The translations under genes were made by a program, and so were the position numbers. The notes below the pieces were generated by a model that worked only from the letters and a program-made list of their open reading frames with translations, made no database searches and had not been told where the DNA came from. This document shows, piece after piece, positions 35,767-42,806 of a stretch of DNA of 42,806 nucleotides (position 1 is the stretch's first letter; every line of letters begins with the position of its first letter). The stretch comes from Myxococcota bacterium (GTDB lineage: Bacteria > Myxococcota_A > Bradymonadia > Bradymonadales > GCA-2716585): contig CAUJGC010000403.1 of assembly GCA_963169075.1 (NCBI GenBank), positions 1-42,806 of the forward strand. The letters are read 5' to 3'.

Positions 35767-38190
35767 ATGAACCGACCTCACCCCTCTGCTCTCCTCCTCC
35801 TCTGGGCTGGCGCCGCCTGCGGCGGCGCTGCGCTGGCGCCGGGCCTCGCGCAGGCTCAGGCGCCGCTCCTGGAGGGTTTTGGCGGCCCGCGCGGCTTTGG
35901 CGCGCAGACGCTCCCGCCCAACGACGACGACTCCGTGCGCGTGGATCTGACGCCGGCCTTCCCGGGTGGGCTGGACTTCCTGGGGACGCGCTATACGGAG
36001 GTCTACATCAACACGAACGGGTCGATCTCGTTCGGGGTGCCGGTGCCGATCTTCACGCCGTCGCTCTTTCCGGTGCCAGGGCAGCCGCAGATCGCGGCGT
36101 ACTGGGCGGACGTGGACATCCGGGAGCAGGGCGATCCGCGCTACGCCAACGCCATCGACTACCACCTGGACCCGTCGGGGCGGCTGATCGTGACGTGGTT
36201 TGAGGTGGGGTTCTTCAACCGGAGCCTGTCCTCGGCCAACTCCTTCCAGATCGTGCTGGAGGATCGGTCGGACATCGTGAACGGGGACTTCGACGTGGAG
36301 TTCCGCTACAACCGGCTGGAGTGGACGACCGGTCAGGAGCGGGGCAGCGGCGGTGACGCGAACGGCCTGGGAGGCAACCAGGCGGTGGCGGGGATCGACG
36401 CAGGCGACGGCGTGAACTGGCTGATGATCTGGGCGTCGCAGACCGACGCGATCCGCTTCATCGACGCCTGCGAGGAGCTGGAGCCCTGCTTTGACACGAA
36501 CGTGGGCGAGACGGGGGTGTGGCGCTTCGGGGTGCGCTCGGGGCGGGAGCCGGTGTGCGGCAACGGCTATCCGGAGCGCGGCGAGGGGTGCGATGACGGC
36601 AACACGTCCCCGCTGGACGGGTGCTCGGCGTCGTGCGCGGTGGAGGAGGACGCGGATCGGGACGGGGTCTTCGACGCGGACGACAACTGCGTGAGCGCCC
36701 CCAACCCCGACCAGGGCGACACCGACGGCGACGGCGCGGGGGATGCGTGCGACAGCGACGACGACAACGACGGCGTCCCCGATCAGGAGGATCGCTGCCC
36801 GGCGGTCCCGGACCCGGATCAAGCCGACAGCGACGATGACGGCGCGGGGGATGCGTGCGACAGCGACGACGACAACGACGGGGTGCAGGACGGCGCGGAC
36901 AACTGCCCGCGGACGCCCAACGTCGATCAGGCGGATCAGGATCGGGACGGGCGCGGTGACGTCTGCGACGCCGACTTCACCGACGACACCGACGGCGACG
37001 GGGTGCTGGATCGGATCGACAACTGCCCCGACACCCCCAACACGCTCCAGCTGGATCGTGATCTGGACGGGGTGGGCGACGCCTGCGACGACGATCTGGA
37101 CGGCGACGGCGTCTCCAACGCCGCCGACAACTGCCCCCGGGTGCGCAACCCCGACCAGGCCGACCGCAACGGGAACGGCGCCGGGGATCTCTGCGACAAC
37201 GACACCGACGGCGACGGGGTGGAGGACATCCTCGACAGCTGCGTCGAGGTGCCCAACGCGGATCAGGCCAACCTCGACGGGGACGCGCAGGGCGACGCCT
37301 GCGACCGCGACGATGACAACGACGGCGTCCCCGACGCGGAGGACAGCTGCCCTCGCCTGAGCAACCCGGGGCAGGAGGATCTGGACGGCGACGGCCTGGG
37401 GGACGTGTGCGACGACGATCTGGACGGCGACGACGTGCTGAACGTGGACGACCGCTGCCCGTCGGTCCCCAACCCGCGCCAGGAGGATCTGGACGGCGAC
37501 GGTCTGGGTGACGCCTGCGACGCGGACGTGGACGGCGACGGGGTGCCGGACTCCTTTGACAACTGCCCGCGCGACCCCAACCGCGAGCAGCGGGACAGCG
37601 ACAACGACGGCCTGGGCGACGTCTGCGACGCGCCGCCGGCGCCTGACAGCGACGGCGACGGCACCCCCGACGCCCGCGACAACTGCCTGGCCGTCCCCAA
37701 CCCCAACCAGCTGGACACCGACGGCGACGGCCTGGGCGATGTCTGCGACGACGATCTGGACGGCGACGGCCTGAGCAACGAGGCCGACAACTGCCCCTTC
37801 ACCGACTCCCCTGACGGCAGCGATCTGGACGGGGACGGCGAGGGCGACGCGTGCGACAAGGACGACGACGGGGATGGGGTGCAGGACGAGGACGATGTGT
37901 GCCCCACCCGGCCCGATCCGGGCCAGGAGGACAGCGACGGGGACGGCATCGGTGACGCCTGCGACCCGTCCTCGGCGGACCCGACGGCGAACAACGAGGG
38001 GAGCAACAGCGGCGGCGGGAACAACAACGGCGGCGGCTTCGCGGAGGAGCCTGCGGGCGACGCCCTGGGCGGGAGCGTCGAGGGGAGCACCCTGGGCTGC
38101 GCTCAGGGCGCGCCGTCGGGTGCGCCGCGTCCGCTGCCGCTCCTGGCGGCGGGGCTCCTCCTCCTGGGTGCGCTGCTGCGGCGGCGGTGA
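35767..38190 (+). CDS. NIDO-domain and thrombospondin type 3 repeat protein with MYXO-CTERM-like tail
   Basis: A secreted, surface-anchored protein of 807 residues. A hydrophobic signal (about 8-31) ends near AQAQA. A nidogen-like (NIDO) domain spans about 45-260 (NTNGSISFG, IAAYWADVDI). A DUF4215-type Cys motif, CGNGYPERGEGCDDGNT, follows. Then 12 thrombospondin type 3 repeats (about 295-745) with DxDxDG calcium-binding loops. A Gly/Asn linker precedes the end: GCAQG, then a hydrophobic helix and a terminal RRR. This fits the MYXO-CTERM sorting signal that is processed by myxosortase. The start ATG is at 35767; no strong ribosome site is visible. Calcium likely rigidifies the stalk. Confidence 0.9.
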   Translation: MNRPHPSALLLLWAGAACGGAALAPGLAQAQAPLLEGFGGPRGFGAQTLPPNDDDSVRVDLTPAFPGGLDFLGTRYTEVYINTNGSISFGVPVPIFTPSLFPVPGQPQIAAYWADVDIREQGDPRYANAIDYHLDPSGRLIVTWFEVGFFNRSLSSANSFQIVLEDRSDIVNGDFDVEFRYNRLEWTTGQERGSGGDANGLGGNQAVAGIDAGDGVNWLMIWASQTDAIRFIDACEELEPCFDTNVGETGVWRFGVRSGREPVCGNGYPERGEGCDDGNTSPLDGCSASCAVEEDADRDGVFDADDNCVSAPNPDQGDTDGDGAGDACDSDDDNDGVPDQEDRCPAVPDPDQADSDDDGAGDACDSDDDNDGVQDGADNCPRTPNVDQADQDRDGRGDVCDADFTDDTDGDGVLDRIDNCPDTPNTLQLDRDLDGVGDACDDDLDGDGVSNAADNCPRVRNPDQADRNGNGAGDLCDNDTDGDGVEDILDSCVEVPNADQANLDGDAQGDACDRDDDNDGVPDAEDSCPRLSNPGQEDLDGDGLGDVCDDDLDGDDVLNVDDRCPSVPNPRQEDLDGDGLGDACDADVDGDGVPDSFDNCPRDPNREQRDSDNDGLGDVCDAPPAPDSDGDGTPDARDNCLAVPNPNQLDTDGDGLGDVCDDDLDGDGLSNEADNCPFTDSPDGSDLDGDGEGDACDKDDDGDGVQDEDDVCPTRPDPGQEDSDGDGIGDACDPSSADPTANNEGSNSGGGNNNGGGFAEEPAGDALGGSVEGSTLGCAQGAPSGAPRPLPLLAAGLLLLGALLRRR

Positions 38191-38197
38191 GCCCTGG

Positions 38198-38247
38198 TCT
38201 CAAGATGAGACGGAGGGCGCCTGCCGCCCTCTCGTCTCATCTTGAGA
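38198..38247. terminator. Long hairpin after the NIDO protein gene
   Basis: A 14-bp perfect outer stem (TCTCAAGATGAGAC/GTCTCATCTTGAGA) encloses a 7-bp inner stem (GAGGGCG/CGCCCTC). It begins 8 bases after the stop codon. Confidence 0.75.
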
Positions 38248-38255
38248 TCGAACGA

Positions 38256-38300
38256 CAAAGGGGGGCGGAGGTCGCAGCAGCGGGCCTCCGCCCCCCTTTG
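38256..38300 (+). terminator. Second hairpin between the two repeat-protein genes
   Basis: A 16-bp perfect stem (CAAAGGGGGGCGGAGG/CCTCCGCCCCCCTTTG), followed by a T/C-rich run. It is a second barrier between the two large genes, or a structured leader of the downstream gene. Confidence 0.65.
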
Positions 38301-38430
38301 CTCTTCTTGGCACGCTCCCTGCTCTAAGAGGCCACGCGCGCCGCGCCGCCGTGGGGACCAAGGGCTCAACACCCACCACTCGCAAGCAAGCCCCCTCAGC
38401 GGCGCGGCCCTCTCTCCAAGGAGCCGCCCC

Positions 38431-40203
38431 ATGTACAAGCACCTCCTCATCGCGACGCTCGCCCTCGCCGCCACGCTCCTCTCCGCCGAGGCCTACGCCC
38501 AGGGCTTCTGCCTGAGCGGCGACACCGACCGCGACACCATCTGCAACGCCAGCGACAACTGCCCCGACGTCGCCAACCCCGACCAGGCCAACGCCGACGG
38601 CGACGACAACGGCGACGCCTGCGACATGGATGACGACAACGACGGCCTCGCGGACGGCGCCGACAACTGCCCCCTCCGCGCCAACGCCGATCAAAACGAC
38701 GCCGACCTCGACGGCACCGGCGACGCCTGCGACGACGACCTCGACGGCGACGGCACCCCCAACGCCAGCGACAACTGCCCCGGCGCCATCAACCCCGATC
38801 AAGAAGACAACGACGCTGACGGCTTCGGAGACGCCTGCGACAGCGACGACGACAACGACGGCGTCCTCGACAGCGCTGACAACTGCCCCCTCGTCGCCAA
38901 CCGACAGCAGAGCGACGCCGACAGCGACGGCCTCGGAGACGCCTGCGACGACGACACCGATGGAGACGGCGTCGCCAACATCGACGACAACTGCCCCGCC
39001 ACACACAACCCCAACCAGGCCGACGCCAACGCCAACGGCGTCGGAGATGCCTGCGACGGCGCCGATGGCGACGGCGACAACGTCCCCGATATGGCCGACA
39101 ACTGCCCCGCCACACCCAACGAGGACCAGGCCGACGCCGACGCCGACGGCATGGGGGACGCCTGCGACGACGACACCGACGGCGACGGCGTCGCCAACAC
39201 CGACGACAACTGCCCCGCCATCGCCAACGAAGATCAGCTCGACACCGACAGCGATGGCGACGGTAACGCCTGCGACGACGACGACGACTCCGACCTCCTC
39301 GTCGACGCCGAGGACAGCTGCCCCCTCGTCGCCAATGAAGATCAGGTGGACAGCGACAGCGACGGCGCCGGAGACGCCTGCGACGACGACGACGACAACG
39401 ACTCCGTCCCCGACGAAGAGGACAAGTGCCCCCTCACCAGCGACCCCGGCCAGGCGGACATCGACGGCGACGGCATCGGAGACGTCTGCGACGACGACAA
39501 CGACAACGACGGCGTCCTCAACGCCGAGGACAACTGCCCCCTGGCCGCCAACCCCGACCAGGGCGACGTGGACAACGACGGCCTCGGCAACGCCTGCGAC
39601 GGCGATGACAACGACGGCGACGGCACCCCCGACGGCCTCGACAACTGCCCCGCCATCGCCAACGAAGACCAGGCGGACGCCGACAACGACGGCGTCGGGG
39701 ACGTCTGCGACGACTCGGACGGCGACGGCATCCTCGACCTGGAGGACAGCTGCCCCGAGGTGGCCAACCCCAACCAGGAGGACAGCGACAACGACGGCGT
39801 CGGTGACGCCTGCGACGCGGACGACAGCGACGGCGACGGCGTGATCAACGGCGCGGACAACTGCCCCCAGGTCGCCAACCCTGACCAGGCTGACGCCGAC
39901 AGCGACGGCGTCGGTGACGCCTGCGAGCCGACCCCCGACGACGCCGACGGCGACGGCGTGCTGGACGCCGACGACAACTGCCCCGACGACGCCAACCCCG
40001 ACCAGGCCGACGCCGACGAGGACGGCGCAGGCGACGCCTGCGACGCGCCCGACGACGAGGACCCCACCCCCACCCCCGCCGCCAGCAGCGACGACGAGGG
40101 CTGCGCCCAGGCAGGCCCCCGCGGCGCCTCCCACCTCCCGGCAGGCGCCCTCCTCTTCGCCCTGGGCGTCCTCGGCGTCACCCTCGCGCGGCGTCGCCGC
40201 TGA
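38431..40203 (+). CDS. Thrombospondin type 3 repeat protein with MYXO-CTERM-like tail
   Basis: A 590-residue secreted protein made almost entirely of 14 thrombospondin type 3 repeats (about 35-540) after a signal peptide (about 5-24, ending AYAQ). Each repeat carries DxDxDGxGDACD-type calcium ligands and a Cys pair. The C-terminus [10 protein letters not shown] followed by a hydrophobic helix and RRRR matches a MYXO-CTERM anchor. AAGGAG precedes the ATG. It has no NIDO domain, unlike its neighbour, and its codons end mainly in C where the neighbour's end in G or C, so the two are not a fresh duplication. Expected location: cell surface, calcium-stabilised stalk or spacer. Confidence 0.9.
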   Translation: MYKHLLIATLALAATLLSAEAYAQGFCLSGDTDRDTICNASDNCPDVANPDQANADGDDNGDACDMDDDNDGLADGADNCPLRANADQNDADLDGTGDACDDDLDGDGTPNASDNCPGAINPDQEDNDADGFGDACDSDDDNDGVLDSADNCPLVANRQQSDADSDGLGDACDDDTDGDGVANIDDNCPATHNPNQADANANGVGDACDGADGDGDNVPDMADNCPATPNEDQADADADGMGDACDDDTDGDGVANTDDNCPAIANEDQLDTDSDGDGNACDDDDDSDLLVDAEDSCPLVANEDQVDSDSDGAGDACDDDDDNDSVPDEEDKCPLTSDPGQADIDGDGIGDVCDDDNDNDGVLNAEDNCPLAANPDQGDVDNDGLGNACDGDDNDGDGTPDGLDNCPAIANEDQADADNDGVGDVCDDSDGDGILDLEDSCPEVANPNQEDSDNDGVGDACDADDSDGDGVINGADNCPQVANPDQADADSDGVGDACEPTPDDADGDGVLDADDNCPDDANPDQADADEDGAGDACDAPDDEDPTPTPAASSDDEGCAQAGPRGASHLPAGALLFALGVLGVTLARRRR

Positions 40204-40221
40204 GGAGCCGGGCTGCGGGCG

Positions 40222-40788
40222 TCACCAGAGGCGCGCCCGCAGCCCCCACGAGGTCGAGTAGCCCACCGTGGACGACTTGATCCGCCCCTCCTCATCCAAC
40301 ACATAGACCGTGGGGAACTTGTCGATCCGATAGGCCGCCGCGGTCTCGTCCGTGCCCAGGAGCACGGGGTAGTCTACCCCGTGCTCCGCCACGAACCCCT
40401 CCACTTGCGCCCGATCCTGATACCCAAGCGCCACCGAGAGCACCGCCGCGTCCTCCGGGCCGTCCTGGCTGTGGTAGAGGCTGGAGATCGCCCCGCTCTC
40501 CGCCTCGCAGACCCCGCACCACGGCGCCCAGAAGAAGAGCACCACCTCCCGGCCCCGCAGCGCCGTCAGATCCACCACGCCGCCGTCCAGCGTCGCGAGG
40601 CGAAGCGGCGGCGCCGCCGCGCGGGAGTCCAGCAGGTTGCGCCCCTGCCACGCCATCACCGCCCACACCACCGCCAGCAGGATCACCCCGTCCATCCCCC
40701 AGCGGAACCACCACCGCGCCCGCAGACGACCCCAGGCGCTCAACTCCGGCGCCGCTACCGCGCCCGCTGCTTCTTCGCTTCGCTCCAT
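40222..40788 (-). CDS. Membrane-anchored thioredoxin-like (TlpA/ScsD-type) protein
   Basis: A 188-residue protein. An N-terminal membrane segment (about 32-48, MDGVILLAVVWAVMAW) anchors a periplasm-facing thioredoxin domain. The active site is WAPWCGVC (cysteine pair in CGVC); the cis-proline region is FPTVYVLDEEG. It resembles TlpA/ResA/ScsD oxidoreductases that reduce or protect periplasmic thiols. The ATG at 40788 has AAGGAG upstream; a longer frame would overlap the ATPase gene and is not supported. It converges on the 14-repeat protein, which has many Cys pairs that could be substrates, but no direct link is shown. Confidence 0.9.
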   Translation of the reverse strand: MERSEEAAGAVAAPELSAWGRLRARWWFRWGMDGVILLAVVWAVMAWQGRNLLDSRAAAPPLRLATLDGGVVDLTALRGREVVLFFWAPWCGVCEAESGAISSLYHSQDGPEDAAVLSVALGYQDRAQVEGFVAEHGVDYPVLLGTDETAAAYRIDKFPTVYVLDEEGRIKSSTVGYSTSWGLRARLW

Positions 40789-40819
40789 CCTGCTCCTTGA
40801 GGTAGGCGGGCGGCGGCCC

Positions 40820-42806
40820 TCACGCGCCCGCGCTCTGGAGCAGACGCTCCAGACGCGCGCGCTCTTCCCCGCCCGCGTGATCGCGCGCCAGGCGCAGCGC
40901 CCAGCGCGCAGCCTCGTCCAGCCGCCGCAGCGAGTAGTCGCGCGCCTCCACCCCCTCCAGCCCCTCCAGGAGCAGCGCGCGCTGCCCAAGCCGCGCCCCG
41001 CAGGCCGCCAGCCCCGCGCTCGCCCCCAGGCGCTCCCGCGCCGCAGGCTGCGCCTCAGCGCTGCGCTGCGCCGCCTCCAGCGCCTCCAGCGCCGCGCCGA
41101 GCTGCCCGCGCCCAAGCGACGCCAGCCCCAACCCCAGCCACGCCCGGGGCACCAGCCAACACCCCAGCGCCTCCGCCTGAGCCAGCAGCGTCCGCAAGGC
41201 CACCTCGGCGGCCTCCAGCTGGCCGCGCTGGCGCTCCAGGTCTGCCAGCGCGATCTCCACCTCCAGCGCCTCCAGCGCCGCGCCCTCGCCTTGGAGGCAC
41301 GCCAGCGCCTCCTGCCAGCGCGACTGCGCCGCGACGATCTCCCCCTGCGCCGCCTCCAGGCGGCCCGCCGCCGCACCCGCGAGGCCCAGCACCCGACGCG
41401 AGCCCGACGCCAGCGAGGACGCGTCCTTCAGGTGGAGCCGCGCCTCCACGATCCGACCCGCCGCGCAGCAGACCTCCGCCAGCCCCACCAGCGCCTCACC
41501 TTGAGGCCCCTCCGACGACGACGCCAGCTCCTCAAAGCCCTGCTCGGCCTCCGCGAGCCGCCCCGCCCGCAAGAGCCCCCAGGCGCGCCCCAGACGCGCC
41601 TGGAGCGCGGCCCACCCTGCGCCCTGCCCTGCCTCCTCCAACGCCTCCAGCGCGGCTCCCAGGCGCCCCTGCGCCAACGCCAGCAACCCCTCACCGCTCC
41701 GCAGCGCGGCGGGCTCCTCGCCGCGCACCCGGGCGCTGCGACGCCACGCCTCCAGCAACGCCCCGGCCTGCGGCAGCGCCCCCGCCCGGAGCCGCTCCTC
41801 AAAGCCCGCCTGGAGGAGCGGCGCCGCGCGGCCATGCTCGCCCGCCTGGGTGAGGTGATGCCCCGCCCGCGCCGACCAGCCCTCCAGCCCCGAGCGCGGC
41901 CCCAACGCCTCGATCATCGCGGCGCAGGCCCGGTGCAGGCGAGGCAGACGACCCGCGTCGCTCGCCAGCCGCTCCAGGCTCTCCCGCAGCATCCCCTGCG
42001 CGAAGCACCAACCGCCGACGCTCCGCTCCGCCAGCCCCGCCTGGATCAGCCGCTCCACCAGCGCCTCGTCCCCCGGCGCCCCAAGCTGCGCGCAGACCCC
42101 GGCCCAGAGCGCCCCGGGCACCTCGCGCCCCAGCGTCGCCGCCGCCTCCAGCGCCACCGCAGCCCCCGGCGGTGACGCCGCCAGCACCTCGTCCAGCGCA
42201 GCCTCCCAGCGGCGGGTGATCGCCTCGGGCACCGTCGCCACCGCGCCGGGGCGCAGCGCATAGCCCTCCGGACCGGGGATCAGCAGCCCGCGCGACACCC
42301 AGTCACCCACCAGCTCCAACGCCAGGCGCGGGCTGCCGTCGGTCCGCGACACCACCTCCGCCGCCACCGCCGGGGTCAGCCCCAGGCTCGCCTGGACCAG
42401 CATGAGCTGCTCCTCCTCCGAGAGCGGCGCCAGCTCCAGCCGACCCGCCGGGGTCGCCTCCTCCAGCGACGCCCAGGCCGCCGACGCCGCAGGCCGCCGC
42501 GCCACCTCCGCCGGGTCCAGCCCAAGCAGGAGCAGGAGCGGCTGGCGCGGCAGCGCCCGCACCAGCGCCTCGGCCCAGGCGATCATCTCCGGAGCGGCGT
42601 GGGCGTCGTCCAGCCAGATCAAGAGCGGCCGCTCCTGGCTGATCGCCGCGATCAGCCCCGCCGCAGCCAGCCCCGCCCCCCCACCCACCAGGAGCCGCAC
42701 CCCCCCCACCACCCCCACCACCACCCGCCCCCCCCCCACCACCCCCCCCACGCGCAGCCCCCCCCCGGCCCCCCCCACCCCCCCAAACCCCCACCCAACC
42801 AACCCC
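40820..42806 (-). CDS. TPR-containing AAA/STAND ATPase-like protein, N-terminus outside the window
   Basis: A partial protein. The reliable part (before about 42660) shows a Walker B-like LIWLDDAHAA, then a helical NTPase lid and winged-helix region (EAALDEVLAASPPGAAVALEAAAT onward), and many helical TPR-like repeats rich in Ala, Leu and Arg (ALEALEEAGQG, LAEAEQGFEELAS). It resembles the ATPase part of large MalT/LuxR-type regulators or of Ser/Thr kinase-ATPase fusions (PknK-like). The Walker A is missing because the sequence beyond about 42660 is degraded. The product length cannot be stated. It lies 31 bp upstream of the thioredoxin-like gene. Confidence 0.7.
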   Translation of the reverse strand, partial: GLVGWGFGGVGGAGGGLRVGGVVGGGRVVVGVVGGVRLLVGGGAGLAAAGLIAAISQERPLLIWLDDAHAAPEMIAWAEALVRALPRQPLLLLLGLDPAEVARRPAASAAWASLEEATPAGRLELAPLSEEEQLMLVQASLGLTPAVAAEVVSRTDGSPRLALELVGDWVSRGLLIPGPEGYALRPGAVATVPEAITRRWEAALDEVLAASPPGAAVALEAAATLGREVPGALWAGVCAQLGAPGDEALVERLIQAGLAERSVGGWCFAQGMLRESLERLASDAGRLPRLHRACAAMIEALGPRSGLEGWSARAGHHLTQAGEHGRAAPLLQAGFEERLRAGALPQAGALLEAWRRSARVRGEEPAALRSGEGLLALAQGRLGAALEALEEAGQGAGWAALQARLGRAWGLLRAGRLAEAEQGFEELASSSEGPQGEALVGLAEVCCAAGRIVEARLHLKDASSLASGSRRVLGLAGAAAGRLEAAQGEIVAAQSRWQEALACLQGEGAALEALEVEIALADLERQRGQLEAAEVALRTLLAQAEALGCWLVPRAWLGLGLASLGRGQLGAALEALEAAQRSAEAQPAARERLGASAGLAACGARLGQRALLLEGLEGVEARDYSLRRLDEAARWALRLARDHAGGEERARLERLLQSAGA
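42665..42806. other. Low-quality C-rich tail of the window
   Basis: The last ~140 bases are dominated by runs of C with occasional A or G. They encode only Gly/Val-rich nonsense in the ATPase frame, where a Walker A should be. This looks like poor consensus at a contig edge, not biology. Confidence 0.75.

Noticed and set aside
38242-38430. Upstream extension of the 14-repeat protein
   Set aside because: It runs through a strong hairpin and lacks a signal peptide; ATG 38431 has AAGGAG and a clean signal sequence.
38530-40060. Possible CRISPR array, because of regular short repeats
   Set aside because: The repeats are coding thrombospondin type 3 units of varying sequence in one open frame, not identical repeats with unique spacers.
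40637-42175. Plus-strand 512-codon open frame across the ATPase gene
   Set aside because: Gln/Arg/Pro-rich shadow frame opposite a TPR-type coding region.

Overview
This is a very GC-rich, gene-dense bacterial window. It probably comes from a Myxococcota or Bradymonadales-like member of the former Deltaproteobacteria. Two large secreted proteins carry thrombospondin type 3 calcium-binding repeats and end in a Cys + hydrophobic helix + Arg tail of the MYXO-CTERM type. A 1693-residue lipoprotein has twelve six-cysteine repeats typical of that group, and an RpoH-class sigma factor is present. The taxonomic placement is inference; no rRNA or tRNA gene is visible.

Layout. 1-807: terminator palindrome and a secreted protein of unknown function. 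952-5882: RNase E with a long leader and a huge disordered tail, then an isolated rpsD encoding a zinc-free uS4. 6144-17396: a visibly less GC-extreme defence island on the + strand, with a type I restriction-modification operon (hsdM, hsdS, hsdR) coupled to an M48-like metallopeptidase gene, then an IetA-like AAA ATPase and an IetS-like subtilase. 17415-20375: a small membrane protein, a deoxynucleoside kinase with a TPR lipoprotein, a small lipoprotein and a DUF493 (YbeD-like) protein. 20621-22798: rpoH followed by an overlapping AbrB antitoxin / Doc toxin / AAC(6')-like acetyltransferase cassette. 22900-25288: a small winged-helix protein and uvrB. 29888-25304 (- strand): a two-helix membrane protein, then acyl-CoA dehydrogenase, HEAT-repeat protein and a one-POTRA Omp85-like protein broken by a single in-frame ochre codon. 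30101-40203: three giant surface proteins with a small cold-shock-like gene between them. 40222-42806: a thioredoxin-like membrane protein and a TPR-containing ATPase that runs off the window; the last ~140 bases are degraded-looking C-rich sequence.

How the genes work together. The island probably joins DNA-level defence (type I restriction) with a protease-based defence module (IetAS). The metallopeptidase gene starts inside the hsdR stop codon, so it is produced with the restriction enzyme. The Doc cassette couples a predicted EF-Tu-inactivating toxin, its antitoxin and an acetyltransferase by 4-bp overlaps. The rpoH promoter region contains a sigma-32-like element, suggesting autoregulation. 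The large repeat proteins are predicted to be cell-surface calcium-binding or beta-helix proteins.

The most promising less-described items are the hsdMSR-metallopeptidase-ietAS arrangement, the AbrB-Doc-acetyltransferase trio and the stop-interrupted Omp85 gene. No wholly new system can be proved from sequence alone.
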